64,000 nucleotides of DNA from Dermacentor variabilis (lineage: Eukaryota; Arthropoda; Arachnida; Ixodida; Ixodidae), in the NCBI RefSeq assembly GCF_050947875.1, contig NC_134568.1:197442353-197506352 (forward strand). The letters are read 5' to 3'. The notes below the pieces were generated by a model. The model saw only the letters and a list, made by a program, of their open reading frames with translations. It did not search any database and had not been told where the DNA came from. Numbering within the stretch: position 1 is the first letter of the stretch; each line of letters starts with the position of its first letter. Shown here piece after piece: positions 22,049 to 33,027 of the stretch. Made by a program: the position numbers and the translations under genes.

Positions 22049-22697
22049 ATAAAATAGTTTTGGCTAGTTATAGCAGCATACCTTACAGTGTGAATTAAGC
22101 TTGTCCAGCAAAGTGACCATTTACGAACTGCGCGAGCGTCCTAAGCAGTGGTAGGTGCTGGATTACAGATATCTTTGTTCTATATAGCGCATGGTCCAAG
22201 CATGCGGCATCGAAGTTTATAGATCTATAAACGTTGTGCGGCGTGACTATGCGTGGTCGTACCGCGTGGCTAGCCCGTTTTATCTTTCTTTTTCGAGAAA
22301 TAGGTTGATAACCGAATTTTTTTTTCGGTTGTGTTCGTTTCGTTGTCTACGACGCACTCACACGTATTAAGGAAATTTTGTCCTCAAAAATAGCCATCGC
22401 ATTGTTTTTATGCGATCTATCTCGGATATTATGACTTTACAGGGCAAAAAGGCAATGCCAAAGCACATAACGTATATGTATGTATCGCGTCTAAGACGGG
22501 TATATCAGTGTTTGGTGTGCCTCCGAATAAAAGCAGTTGTAAGTGGCGCTCTGTCCCGTCTCCTTCCTTGTGTCGTGTGTGTTTTCGCGCCTAGTACCCA
22601 AGATGAATTGCTTCTTCAAGCATTCTTCTCTTTCTTGCTCGTGTAATGAATGACTTTCAATTGAACAAATGGCAGTATAATTTTTCCAGAACGTTTC
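22049..22697. other. Region downstream of the minus-strand Sel1-like gene
   Basis: No domain-like frame and no recognised repeat. It lies between the broken Gypsy end and the polyadenylation signal of the minus-strand gene. Confidence 0.4.
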
Positions 22698-22703
22698 TTT
22701 ATT
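22698..22703 (-). terminator. Polyadenylation signal of the Sel1-like gene
   Basis: AATAAA on the minus strand, 355 bp downstream of the stop codon of exon 4. It is the natural candidate for the 3' end of that transcript, giving a 3' UTR of about 0.36-0.39 kb. The spacing and strand fit; there is no direct transcript evidence. Confidence 0.6.
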
Positions 22704-23057
22704 GTCATCCTACAAAGATATTTTCCTATAGACAGTGATCTTATTTGGGAAATATGCCCCTTATCAAGCGCTACTTTCTTGAAGGTGTTCACGTAGAGGA
22801 AGATCAGGCAAACATATATGTAGTCTTCTCTCACACGTTCGTCCCAACAGTAGCCGGTGTTCCCGGGAACTGTTGTATATACAACGAATACAACCTTGTG
22901 CCGACGATCTTCGCGCTAGAGGCGATGTGCCGCTTAGGACAAGAAGAATCGGTCATTTGAGCGGACGTGTGACCGTTGGCTCAGAAAATTTCAAGTACGA
23001 GAACTAAACAAAGTAGTTATATGGTAGTTCGGGAGCTTGGCAGCCCTCTTCCCACAG

Positions 23058-23157
23058 TCAGTGGTCACACTTTCCTGCGTGGCAGGCCTCGTGGTACACG
23101 CGGTGAGCTTCGTGCACCCCGTTGTCTGCTGCGTACTTGATCAACTTTTTGGCCTCC
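23058..23157 (-). CDS. Sel1-like repeat protein gene, exon 4 (last coding exon)
   Basis: The acceptor is TTCTATTACAG just upstream (23158-23168). The exon takes one base to complete a split Gly codon, then encodes EAKKLIKYAADNGVHEAHRV and a short Cys-containing tail (HEACHAGKCDH), with TGA at 23058-23060. The pattern A-x6-AA-x2-G-x3-A is a Sel1-like repeat helix pair. The phase (one base needed) matches exon 3, which leaves two. Residues 152-183 of the predicted protein. It sits among transposons but carries no stops or shifts, unlike every TE frame around it. Confidence 0.8.
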
Positions 23158-24093
23158 CTGTAATAGAACAGCTTCGGTGAACACAGGAACAAAATATTCG
23201 GGCCCCATTTCGGGTATAGCGCGTCTGCGACCCCACCCCACTACGGCTGCAGCTTGCTCCACTTGGGAATGTCAATTCTAAAGCATGCCTCAATGCTGAA
23301 CGTGATGACTGCATTCTTACAGTTAAATGCAGCACGTTGCGGTGAACCGTTCAACTCATCAATACTCCGGTTTGTCGCCCAAACGTCGCCGATTGTCGAA
23401 AAAGCAAGTTGCGTAATGCTTGCCAGTACTTGACCGCGCACTGCGGCGGCAGCAGATATAAAAGTACTAAACTCGGGACAGGAATGCACCGGATGCAGCG
23501 CTGCATGCCATGTTCTCATGTTGTTTTTCTCGAGTTTTGCGTTGTTTGTTCTCAAACGTGTACCAACTAGCTGACACAGTCGCCTTTCTGCTATCGATAA
23601 CCAGCGTCGAGCTGGCAAGTGATGTGTTACGTCTGGTTTCTCGGCGTTTTAGGCGCCGGGGTAGCATGGGTAGAACATGCTGACAACGCTCGTGAAAAAT
23701 CATAAATCACACCAGCAAAACTTCGGAGTTCAACGCTGTAATTAGAACGGTAGATGTTTGCAATATTTTCTAATGTCTTCGCAAAGGCAAGGATACATGT
23801 ATGTCTGCATATACCTGCGTACCATTCCCCTATATGAAAACCCTAATTTTATTAATTACTGTCATTGTCTTGTGTGCGCTTCCCATGTGTTGATTCATCG
23901 CGGAAATATGAAGAATATTGGGACGAAGCCTTTGTGCCGCCCCATCATCATCATGCACGCGGAAACTTAGGAAGTGCGCACTTTGAGTCGCCTGGAATGA
24001 TCACATTATGGGCGGAACAGCTCTTCAGTTTCCTCAGTGCAGCAGTTATAGCACCCCCTCTACTCCCTCTGATGAAACCAGGCTGTCTAGTCG
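23158..24093. other. Intron 3 of the Sel1-like gene, proximal part
   Basis: Open minus-strand stretches here (for example 23241-23618) have no recognisable domain and lie just upstream of the exon 4 acceptor, so they are read as intron. No repeat boundaries were seen. Confidence 0.4.
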
Positions 24094-24230
24094 TTGGAAT
24101 CCAACATGCAGCAGCCCAACTATCTTGAATACGCCTCAGTGGTGTGGAATGGGACGAGAAATTCAGATGGCATATTAATCGAGCGTGTGCAGAAAAAGTT
24201 CGTCAGCATATATAAACATCGTTTTCGATT
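24094..24230 (+). pseudogene. Small LINE C-terminal fragment
   Basis: Reads LEYASVVWNGTRNSDGILIE and VQKKFVSIYKHRF, the segment that follows RT in Jockey-like and related LINEs. Only about 35-40 codons remain. It abuts an endonuclease region of another LINE and is therefore a separate scrap. Confidence 0.55.
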
Positions 24231-24279
24231 ACGTCGGTTCCGCAGAATACAACCAGGGAACATAGACCCTCGGCAAAAT

Positions 24280-26015
24280 CACAGGATACAAATTGATTGG
24301 TTATGGCCGCTGAAACACGCCTACCCAAGGGATGCCATTCTGGTAGGTGGGGTCTTCAATGCGCCGCATGAAACATGGGGCTACCGAAACTCAAGCTCAA
24401 AAGGAACAAGACTTAATGCAGCCACGGAAAAGGCAAGGCTTTTATTGGCCAATGATATAGACTATCCCACGCGACGCGGTATGCAACCTAGCAACGTGAC
24501 ACGATTCCAGACCTGACCTGGCACTCTGGAAACATCATTAAGGATTGGCGGTGCGGCCATGAGACAATGGGTAGTGATCATTACCCAATTTGGATTGAGC
24601 TGAACTCGACTCTTAGAAAACGAAGACGCACTACTCAAACAGTCAAAAGTTCAGAGAGGCACTCGATGAACATTAGAGGAACTTACTGTTGAGCACCTCC
24701 TGCGCAGGGCCAAAGAACAAGCCACCACTACCACACTGGTGACAACGGATGTCCCCACACCAGATACCGCCACCTCCTCAATCTCTGGGAGAGCAGGAAG
24801 CAGGCAGAGCAACAATACCTATTATCAAGAAAGGATTATAAGAAAATGCTGACTTTGCGCAAAAGAACAGCAGAGGCGAGACGATACGCTAAGCAGCTCA
24901 CCCGGGAGAGATGGCTAGACTTCTGTAGCATTCTGTCACACCGTTCCGGTACAGGGTGCTTGTGGCGCACCTTCCGAGCTATGAATGGTCAAAAGAAGAT
25001 TAGGAATGACATAGAGAACATCCTGATCCGCACCGGTCAGGCCGTCGGTGAACTATAGCATGAGGCAGCATACACCTTTTCCCCGCAGCCCGTTCATTTG
25101 CCGCCATCCGATGTCTACACCCCTCTGCCGTCTGAGAACTCCGACGGCATCAATGCTCCATTCAGCCTGTTTGAGTTGGAGCTAGCCCTTTCGCAAGTGA
25201 AGCGAAACAGTGCCCCAGGAAAAGACGATCTCCTAGAGCATGCTCCGCAACGCAGACACAAATACTAAGCACAAGCTCCTAGAGTTGATAAACAAGCATT
25301 GGCAAGACGGTTCCCTTCCTAAGCACTGGAAGCATTCCGTTGTCATACCTATACCGAAACCTGGCAAGCAATCGACGCAACTCGACAATATGCGACCAAT
25401 CTCACATACTCCAACCATCTGTAAGTTAATGGAAAAGATGGTTACTCCTCTTCCACCACCTCGAGGAGTGTGGGTACTTCCACCCCTTCCAGACCGGATT
25501 CCGGCCGCAGTTGGGCACACAGGATAGCCTCTATCTTCTGCATACCACCATCAACCGCGAGAGGAAATATTGCAGAGGACGACCAGACATTCTAGTAGCA
25601 GTTGACTTGAAGAAAGCTTTTGATACCATTGGCCACCCTACTATTATCAAAGCAGTCGAAAGCACCCGAGCAGGCACCAGCATCCTTCCTCTCATTCCCA
25701 CTCGCCTTCCCAGAACAACACAGGTTCTCATCCACAAAGCAAGAGCTAAAGCATCTATTACACCGGATGTTCTGAGCAAGTGGAGAAGAACACAAGTGGA
25801 ATGCCCCAACTGCCCTGCGATCAACATCGATCTTAATCATCTGATCTGGTCCTGTCCTGCCACAGCCACCCTCAGGGACAAGCACACCCGACCTCTAAAG
25901 GTGGCATCGTACGAAGACTGGGTCACACCGCAAGCAGATGCCACCAGAAGAATTAGAAGAATTAACGCTTTGCTGTCCTTTGCGAAGGAGGCAGGCATCG
26001 TTCCTTTCACCTGAT
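24280..26015 (+). pseudogene. LINE ORF2 with endonuclease and internally deleted RT
   Basis: The endonuclease block AILVGGVFNAPHETWGY has Val where the catalytic Asp of GDFN should be, and GSDHYPIWI follows near 24570. After frameshifts the RT entry region reads KRNSAPGKDDL, LPKHWKHSVVIPIPKPGKQ and FRPQLGTQDSLYLL, then VAVDLKKAFDTIGHPTI. The YADD palm is absent: the frame jumps from RT into the Cys/His C-terminus (VECPNCPAINIDLNHLIWSC), so an internal deletion removed palm and thumb. Its stop is at 26012-26014. The 3' UTR is split by the DNA element at 26024-29139 and resumes at 29148-29195 with AATAAA at about 29178. Confidence 0.78.
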
Positions 26016-26083
26016 CCCTTACCCAGGCACGTACCCAGGGTTTTTTTTCGGGGGGGGGGGGGGCCCACCACCTCCATAGTCAT

Positions 26084-28105
26084 CATCACCATCATCATCA
26101 GCAGCAGCAGCAGCCTGTTTTATGTCCACTACAGGACGAAGGCCTCTCCCTGGGATCTCCAATTACCCCTGTCCTGCCGCCAACCGATTCCAACTAGCAC
26201 CCGCGAATTTCCTAATTTCATCGTACCATCTATAGTTTTCTGCCGTCTTCTACTGCGCTTCCCTTCTCTTGGTACCCATTCTGTAACCCTAATGGTCCAA
26301 CGCTTATCTAATCTGCGCATTACATGACCTGCCCAGCTACATTTTTTTCCTCTTGATGTCAATTAGAATATCGTCTATACCCGTTCGCTCTCTGATCCAA
26401 ACCGCTCTCTTTCTCTCTCTTAACGTTATGCCTGGCAATCTTCGTTCGATCGCTCTTTGCGCGTTTCTTAACTTGATCTCAAGTCTCTGCCCCATATGTC
26501 AGCACTGGCAAAATGCACTGAGTGCACACCTTACTTTTCAATAATAATGGTAAGCTTCCAGTCAGGAGCTGGCCATGTCTGCCGTATGCGATCCAACCTA
26601 TTTTTATTCTTCTGTGAATTTCCTTCTCATGATCAGGGTTCCCTGCGATTAATTGATCTAGGTAAAAGAACTCCTTCACAGTCTCTAGTGGCCGACTGGC
26701 GATCCTGATGTCTTGTTCCTTTTCCCGACTATTTATCATTATCTTCACCTTCTGCATATTAATATTCAACGCCACTCTTACACTCTCTCAGTTAAGGTCT
26801 CCAATCATTTGTTGTAACTCGTCTGCATTGTTGTTGAATAGAACAATGTCATCGGCAAACCGAAGGTTGCCGATGACATTGCCGTCGATCTTTATTTGCC
26901 CCTGTCTTTTGATATTTGCCGTCGATCTTTACTCCTAAGCCTTCCCAGTTTAATAGCTTGAATTCTTCTAAGCACGCAGTGAACAGCTTTGGAGAAATTG
27001 TGTTTCCCTGTATGACCCCTTTCTCTATAGGTATCTCCCTGCTTTTCTTGTGTAGAATTAAGGTAGCTGTAGAACCTCTGTAGATATTCTTACGCGAAGG
27101 ACGAGTCAGTAAGACGAGAAGCTATTTACAGATTATATTTACAACAACGGTTGCAGCGCTGACCGCTTAGATTCACACCGCGAGCCCAGTTCGTTCTTCC
27201 TCCTCTTTTCTGGAGTGATGGCGCCCACGCGCCTCGTTCAAACAAACAAATACCACACGCATGTAGCAATATTTTCCAAGCTTTTTACGTGAGCATTCTG
27301 TACTCCTTGATTGCGTAGTGCCTCTATGACTGCTGGTATCTCTACTGAATCAAATGCCTTTTCGTAATCTATATAAGCCACGTAGAGAGGCTTATTGTAC
27401 TCTGCAGATTTCGCGATAACCTTAGTGATGACGTGGATGTGATCTATTGTAAAGTATCTCGTCCTGAAGCCAGCCTGTTCCCTTGGTTGACAAAATCCAG
27501 TGTTGCCCTTATTCTATTGGAGATTATTTTGGTAAATATTTTATATAATACTGGGAGCAAGCTAATGGTCCTATAATTTTTAATTCTTTAACGTCTCCTT
27601 TTTTGTTGATTAGTATAATGTTTGCATTCTTCCAGTTTTCTGGGACCCTTGCAGTCGATAGACACTTCGTATAAAGAGCTGCCAGTTTTCCAAGCATTAT
27701 GTCTCCTCCATCTTTGATTAAATCGACTGTTATTCCACCTTCTCCTCCCGCGCTCTTCACCGTTTCATTTCTTGCAGGGCCCTTCTGACCTCATCGCTAG
27801 TTATAGGAGAGTTTCTGTATCCTGTTCATTACTGTTTCTAAGTGAGGTATCGTGACTCCTCTGAGTACTGTATACAGGTCAGCTTAGAATTTTTCCGCTG
27901 CTTTTACTATATTTTCGAGATTGCTGATGACATTATCTTTTAGTGTATACATCATGGTTTGTCCCAAGCCAGGTTTCTTTTTTACTGATTTCAGGCTGCG
28001 TTCATTTTTTACAGCTTCTTCAGTCTTTCTCATGTTATAGTTTCGAATATCAGTTATTTTCGCCTTGTTGATCAGTTTTGACAGTTCCGCGAATTGCGTA
28101 ACGCT
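26084..28105 (-). pseudogene. RTE-type LINE copy 2
   Basis: Minus strand, 5' truncated. From the 3' (GAT)n/(GCT)n tail at 26084-26115 it reads upwards through WAGHVMRRLDKRW, LPVLTYGAET (about 26480) and FADD-region sequence near 26850. Further up are QGDTIS-type sequence (disrupted) and [18 protein letters not shown] near 27620. The most 5' part, [20 protein letters not shown], lies near 28030-28100. Many frameshifts are present. A 180-bp solo LTR interrupts it at 27089-27268. It lies wholly inside the DNA transposon at 26024-29139. Confidence 0.85.
27089..27268 (-). mobile_element. 180-bp solo LTR in RTE copy 2
   Basis: The insertion is flanked by ATATT at 27084-27088 and 27269-27273, a perfect 5-bp duplication. 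On the minus strand it begins TGCTACATGCG and has the TGTAAAT-type motifs of other tick LTRs. It lacks any coding sequence, so it is most simply a solo LTR left by recombination between two LTRs. Its length is close to the 182-bp LTR at 20460 but the two do not obviously match. Confidence 0.7.
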
Positions 28106-29122
28106 GTGCGGCTGCCAGTCCCACACAGCCGCGTAGAGCGCAGGACTCTGCGATTCTAGATGTACTGCGCTCACCGCGAAAGGTTAGAAAAACACCCAAA
28201 AAGCACAGCAGAGAAGTGGCTACGTGAGGCGGTTCGACCGATAACTGTAGAAGCGTCATTCAAAGCAAGTAATTGTTCACCACTTCCGGCGGCGTTTTCT
28301 CTACTTCCTTTTTAAATAAAAAGATGTCGATCCATAAATATTCTCATAAACAACGGTTAACATTTTTTATTTTTCGCTTTTCCTTGCAGTTTGGTTGTTG
28401 CCTTGGCTCTCTCCCTTAGTAGATCGCTTAATTTCTCAACTCCTTGCGATTTTTGTTTCCAGTTGCCAATTTTGCACGAAAAGTGCTATACAATTAGGGA
28501 AAACAGACGAGGTAACGGGCGACAGTCATCTTGCTTATGTGTTTAAGGGTTATTGCAGGATTTCGTGATGGACGCACTTTAACATTATTTTATTTCCCAC
28601 CTTATCTAACCCATATCACGTGTATATGGTTGCGGGCATCTGCCAGCCTCGCGGCGAGCCGTAACTCAAGGAAATAATGAAGCAAAGGGATAAGTTAAAC
28701 GCAATTGGCGTTTTCTCCGGCCGCAACTCGTTCCACGAGAGTGCAGACCAGCTCAGTAACAGCCGTATCCCTTTCCTGGTCCCAGGATCAGCCTAAACAA
28801 TGAAGGTTGAACTAACAAAAGCAACAGCTATGCGCGTGACGGTTGAATAGATAGTGACAACTGAACGCATCTCGAGTTAATCGCACGGGTGCGGAATCTA
28901 TGAGAAAACTGTCCTTCACATTACAAGAGATGCCGAGAACTACCGCCATCGAAAAGGAGTGAAAAAGGCAGCATAATGCTGACCGATTAATAGCTGCCAA
29001 GTCTCAACATTGATCTGGCGGCGCTTTAGAAATATGTGAGGAGTGGTGGCGTGGGTGGGGAGGGGGGGGGGTATGCCACTTGATTTCGGGGGGGGGGGCC
29101 GGGCCCCCCCGGGCCCCCCCCT
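28106..29122. other. Remaining body of the 26-29 kb DNA transposon
   Basis: No transposase domain recognised. The right edge holds G and C runs (29061-29122) mirroring the T/G run beside the left TIR. This is presumably the interior of a non-autonomous element. Confidence 0.45.
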
Positions 29123-29195
29123 CCCTGGGTACGTGCCTGCCCTTACCCCTATCTTAGGCCATGGGCCATCCCTTCTAATAAATGTTTCAATCGAC

Positions 29196-30508
29196 CGAAA
29201 CTTCAAGGCGCCGCCTTGCATACATTCCTTTATATAAATTAAAGAGACGCCGTTGTCCTAACTTTTGATTGTGCGAAAAGACATCAATCTTGATTACAAT
29301 ACAAACGCAGCAGTGAAAAGTGGACAACGTTGCAGAAAGTTTGCTATGTTCAACCAATATTATTTCGTATAAACGTGTTCTTTAAAAAAAAATGATGGCC
29401 CAAAACACAAATGCCAACAGCACCCGAGAGCGATGCAAATACTATGAACACGCGCTATGAACAAGATTTTCATGGCGCCAAACTACGGGAAAAACGTGGC
29501 GATACGCATTCCTTTCGGCCGCCATTGCATATGGCTGCTCATTACCATAATTCGCGCGGCTCGTCGCACCGCAAATTATGGCGGCCCAGCGCAACGTCAC
29601 GCAACGTCAAATTGACGTTTACGAAACGGCCCTTCCTGTGACGCTCCCCACAGCATATTCCTTCAGCCAATCAGCAAGCTGGCATGGCTCATATCTTGGA
29701 TCACCACCACATATTCGCGAAATTGCAGATGCATTGCACTGACTTCTGTACGCTACCGCTCACTTTCTTTTTGACTTGCTAACGTCGCAATATAGCTGCC
29801 AAGGACCCAAAAAATGTATTAGTCGATAAGATTTGCAACCCACGTCACGTTTCGTCACCTTAATGAAAACACAGAATTGCATTTTGCAAAGCTTCCATTT
29901 CCCGGCACAAATTTCAAGGCACGTGAGCTCTCGACAGCCAATCAGAGAAGTAAACATGGAGGATAAGGGGAGCCGTGCAGCTGTCATGCGTGTCGAGAAT
30001 AGCGCCCCAAGGAACAATACCGCGCCGCGGCGCAAGCTTACGCGCTCTTGCGCGCCACCGGCGTAGAAAAGCATGGGCCTGCGTCGGAAAGAAGGAGCCG
30101 TCGGGGGAGAAGGAAACGATAAGAAAGACGCGACGAAACGAAGATGGCTCTCTTATTTTCGGATTTATATTTCTGCTTGCTTGGTATCATTCCTTTTTTT
30201 CTTTTTTGCTTTCCACCTTTGCCTTAATATGTAAATAACCGTTCAGTTACGTTTACCGACGAAAGCGTCACTCCTTATACTTGCTCGGCATCAACACGAA
30301 ACAGGGCTTCCGGACACTGGGCTGGCAAAGAGACGTCGAGGCGTCCTGGAACGACCAAACTCTTCCTGGCCTTGAATAGGGCATGTAGGGTGGCGTCGTG
30401 TGACGCAAGTGGATACCACTCACATATGCATTCGTCTTACAATAAGTAATTATGGTGTTGCACGCAATTCGTACATGAGAGCATGCGCAGTGCCATGTAT
30501 GGTCTTAC
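29196..30508. other. Intron 3 of the Sel1-like gene, distal part
   Basis: Contains two GCCAATCAG boxes (near 29660 and 29938) and a short open frame at 29956-30066, but no supported gene. It ends at the exon 3 splice donor. Confidence 0.4.
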
Positions 30509-30641
30509 CCTTTTTTCACATCGGTAGCAAATCCTTGCATGTGACCTACGGCCAAGTTGTACGCTGAATGTGCGTGCCCTTGGTCAGCCGCCTTTCTGAA
30601 CCAGTAGAATGCCATGCTGCTGTTCTTAGGCACACCGCTTC
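30509..30641 (-). CDS. Sel1-like repeat protein gene, exon 3
   Basis: The acceptor is a strong TATTTTCTCTCGCAG ending at 30642 and the donor is GG|GTAAGA (GT at 30507-30508). The 133-bp exon completes a split Gly (G|GA) and encodes SGVPKNSSMAFYWF, RKAADQGHAHSAYNL and AVGHMQGFATDVKKG. This is a textbook Sel1-like repeat: A-x2-W-x2-KAA-x2-G-x3-A-x2-NL. With the last residues of exon 2 (YLHG) it forms the typical Y-x2-G-x-GV-x-K linker. Residues 107-151. Sel1 repeats build alpha-solenoids that scaffold protein complexes. There are no stops or shifts. Confidence 0.88.
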
Positions 30642-30938
30642 CTGCGAGAGAAAATAATATTGTCTGGAAGAATGGGCGCAATCACGATAACGAAGAGCGA
30701 CAATGTGTGCTGTACCTGTCCAATTCCGAGGCTGTACGAGTATCGCCCTCGCCTCTTTTTATTCACACTTTGTTGTTTTATATATTTTAAATATGTTTTT
30801 AATATGTTTCATAATAGTATATTTAATATATGCTTAATAGTACGACTCATTTTTTGTTACATAGATGCAAGTCCGACTAAGGATCCGTTACGATAGGCAC
30901 TTCTCTCTGTCGCACGCGAGCACTAACTTTCATATTGT

Positions 30939-31440
30939 CACGTGGTAGTGACGGTTGAGGACACAGCAAGAAAATTGTGTATGGCGAAACTAACTTTATT
31001 GGGCGAACCTGTGCCCAGAAAAACAGGCTACACTCAATGATCAACGAAAATGGCGAACACAGTCGGCGATCGTCGAAAATCTGATCAGCGAGTCAAGCGC
31101 GTTGGCTTTTATAGATCAGTCTTCGAACGTTCCAGAGTAATCGCTCGGGCCCGCGTGCCTTCCACAAAGTTCTACGCCATTCGCGTCGCGCATGCGTGCA
31201 ATCAGATTACACACAAGGTTCGGAAACAACAGACAGCGGATAGAAGCATCGATAACAGTCTAGAAACTTCCGATACATGTAGACGCGTCCTGCGCTGAGC
31301 GATAACATTTCTTAAACGGTAAAAGCGCTCACCCGTAAAAGATAAAACGAGTTCGCGTGTCAATATGGTGAGTTTCATCTTGTAGGCGTTCGTCACGTGG
31401 GCATTCAGAGAACCGCAATGACGCCCCTCAGCGCTTCATC
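30939..31440 (-). repeat. Probable LTR (minus orientation)
   Basis: The plus-strand left edge is TGTCACGTGG, equal to an LTR end ...CCACGTGACA on the minus strand. On the minus strand a TATAAAAG-type box lies near 31108-31115 and AATAAA near 30993-30998, the order expected in an LTR. No internal coding region adjoins it, so it is likely solo. The right boundary is uncertain. Confidence 0.5.
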
Positions 31441-31496
31441 GCGTTGTTTGTTTACTTATTTACATCTTAGTAATTTTATTGCGTAAATTGCTGATG

Positions 31497-32470
31497 TAGT
31501 ATAATTACGCAAAGGCGTTCGATGCAGCGGTGATACCAGCCGCCATAGATGCATTGTTACGTAGTAAGAGGGTAACTAGAGCAAGCATGCCTAAATATAC
31601 TGGGAACTATCTACCCAAATTCCACAGCTACTATAATTCTCAACCAAAGCGGCGAAATAGCGATTAAAAACGGTGTCGGGCAAGGAGACACAATCTCTCC
31701 AATGCTATTCACTGCATGCTTGGAAGAAGTATTCAAGCTGCCATACTTGGAAGGGTATAGCTGTGACGATCAATGGAGAACATCTCTGCAACGTGCGGTT
31801 TCCAGATGACATTGTTTCGTTCAGCAACGTTGGTGATGACTTGCGACAAAGAACTGCAGAACCTATCCATCACTCTAAAGGTAGCTTTGCGGATTAATAT
31901 GCAGAAAACTTAGGTAATGTTAAATAGCCTGGAAAGGGAACACGTGTTCGTGGTTGGTGGTGAGCCTCTAGCAAGTGTGCCAAAACACTACAGTTATCTA
32001 GGCCAGGGTCGCGAGAAAGAAATTTGCAGTCAGAGAAAAATGGGCTGAAGCGTTTATGGCAGCCACTACACCCAGTCATCACCGGCAGCTTCCTGTTATC
32101 CTTGCAAAGACGTGTACAATCGTTGTATTATGCCATTTACTAACCTATGGGACTGAAACTTCAAGGGCAACAAATAAGTTTTACAAGAAACTAAATGGAC
32201 TGCGCAACGAGCAATGGAACGAAAAATGATAGGCGTACCTTAAGAGACAGGAAGAGGGTGATATGGATCAGAGAGTACACGGGTCTAGCTGACATTCAAG
32301 TTGAGAAAAAAAGCAAAAAGATGGGCAAGTCATGTAGTGCGCAGAGTACATAACGGGGGTCTGTGAGATCGAAAGAATGGGTGATGGGGAGATTAGTATA
32401 TTTACACGCATAGCATAGAGTCTGTTGACGCGAGCAGGGGTAGAGATCGCTGGTAGAGACATAAAATGGG
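31497..32470 (+). pseudogene. RTE-type LINE copy 3, highly decayed
   Basis: Recognisable RTE blocks in shifting frames: YAKAFDA near 31503, a GVGQGDTISPMLFT-like block near 31672-31712, NMQKT and LNSLEREHVF near 31900, and AQRAMERKMIGV near 32200-32240. The catalytic ADD box is altered to PDD (FPDD near 31800). It is the oldest-looking of the four RTE copies. The 5' side is truncated and the 3' end is near a GTTGATGATAACGATG tail. Confidence 0.75.
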
Positions 32471-32477
32471 CTGTTGA

Positions 32478-32680
32478 TGATAACGATGTTCAAAATAAAA
32501 ATTTGGGCTAGTTGCCACATTATCTTCATATTCAGTAGCACAGGGCGAACAAGGACACTAGAAGGAAAACCAACAAAACAAGGCGCCTTGTGCTGTCGGT
32601 TGTCCTTCTTTTGCCGTTCTTCGCCCTCCGCTGCTCGATGTGATGATGATGATGAAGATGAGTTTGCTTTCTCCACCATC
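32478..32680 (+). repeat. Snapback-type repeat, GGGCTAGTTG family
   Basis: Starts near TTTGGGCTAGTTG and holds partly inverted halves (AGCACAGGGCGAACAAGGACA against the inverse of TGTCCTTCTTTTGCCGTTC). It ends in a TGATGATGATGA run near 32640-32655. The same start motif and GGACA block recur inverted at 40267-40402 and more weakly at 34984. Coding is absent. Probably a SINE-like or chimeric retroelement. Confidence 0.45.
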
Positions 32681-32790
32681 TTTTACCATGCGTGGCTGCG
32701 ATATTTATTATTGGCTTCTTATTGTGACGGTGCCGATATACAGTATAGTATAACTGCTTGGGGTTCAGCCACAGTGTACCACCTACAGGG

Positions 32791-33027
32791 ACCCGCCGTG
32801 GTTGCTTAGTGGCTATGATGTTGAGCTGCTAAGCACGAGGTCGCAGGACCGTATCCCGGCCACGGCGGCCGCATTTCTATGGGGGCGAAATGCGAAAACA
32901 CCCATGCACTTAGATTTAGGTGAGCGTTAAAGAACCCCAGGTGGTACAAATTTCCGGAGTTCCCGCTACGGCGTGCCTCATAATCAAATCGGGTTTTCGC
33001 CACGTGAAACCCCATAATTTAAATTTA
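32791..33027 (+). mobile_element. Ruka-type SINE, full length
   Basis: The tRNA-like head (CCGCCGTGGTTGCTTAGTGG, then a B box GGACCGTATCC) is followed by the CATTTCTATGGGGGCGAAAT body and an AATTTAAATTTAA tail. The target duplication ACCTACAGGG is at 32781-32790 and 33028-33037. The target itself is the end of a CAGGGTGTTTCACG-type DNA element, so the SINE split that terminus. Confidence 0.88.

Larger units (their letters stand above)
26024..29139. mobile_element. DNA transposon with perfect 17-bp TIRs and 8-bp target duplication
   Basis: The left end CAGGCACGTACCCAGGG (26024-26040) and the right end (29123-29139) are exact inverses. CCCTTACC lies directly outside both ends (26016-26023 and 29140-29147), a perfect 8-bp target duplication. 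Long T, G and C homopolymers sit just inside each TIR. The CAGG start and 8-bp duplication fit hAT or P-like elements; no transposase is visible. About 2 kb of the 3116 bp is an RTE copy, leaving roughly 1.1 kb of original element. It lies in the 3' UTR of the LINE above. Confidence 0.88.

Noticed and set aside
29956..30066. Small frame MEDKGSRAAVMRVENS preceded by a CCAAT box
   Set aside because: No splice partner, no domain, and it lies inside the inferred intron on the opposite strand; CCAAT boxes occur by chance.
32791..32880. tRNA gene suggested by A/B-box-like sequence
   Set aside because: It is the head of a Ruka SINE: it continues into the SINE body, has a target duplication and does not fold as a complete tRNA.
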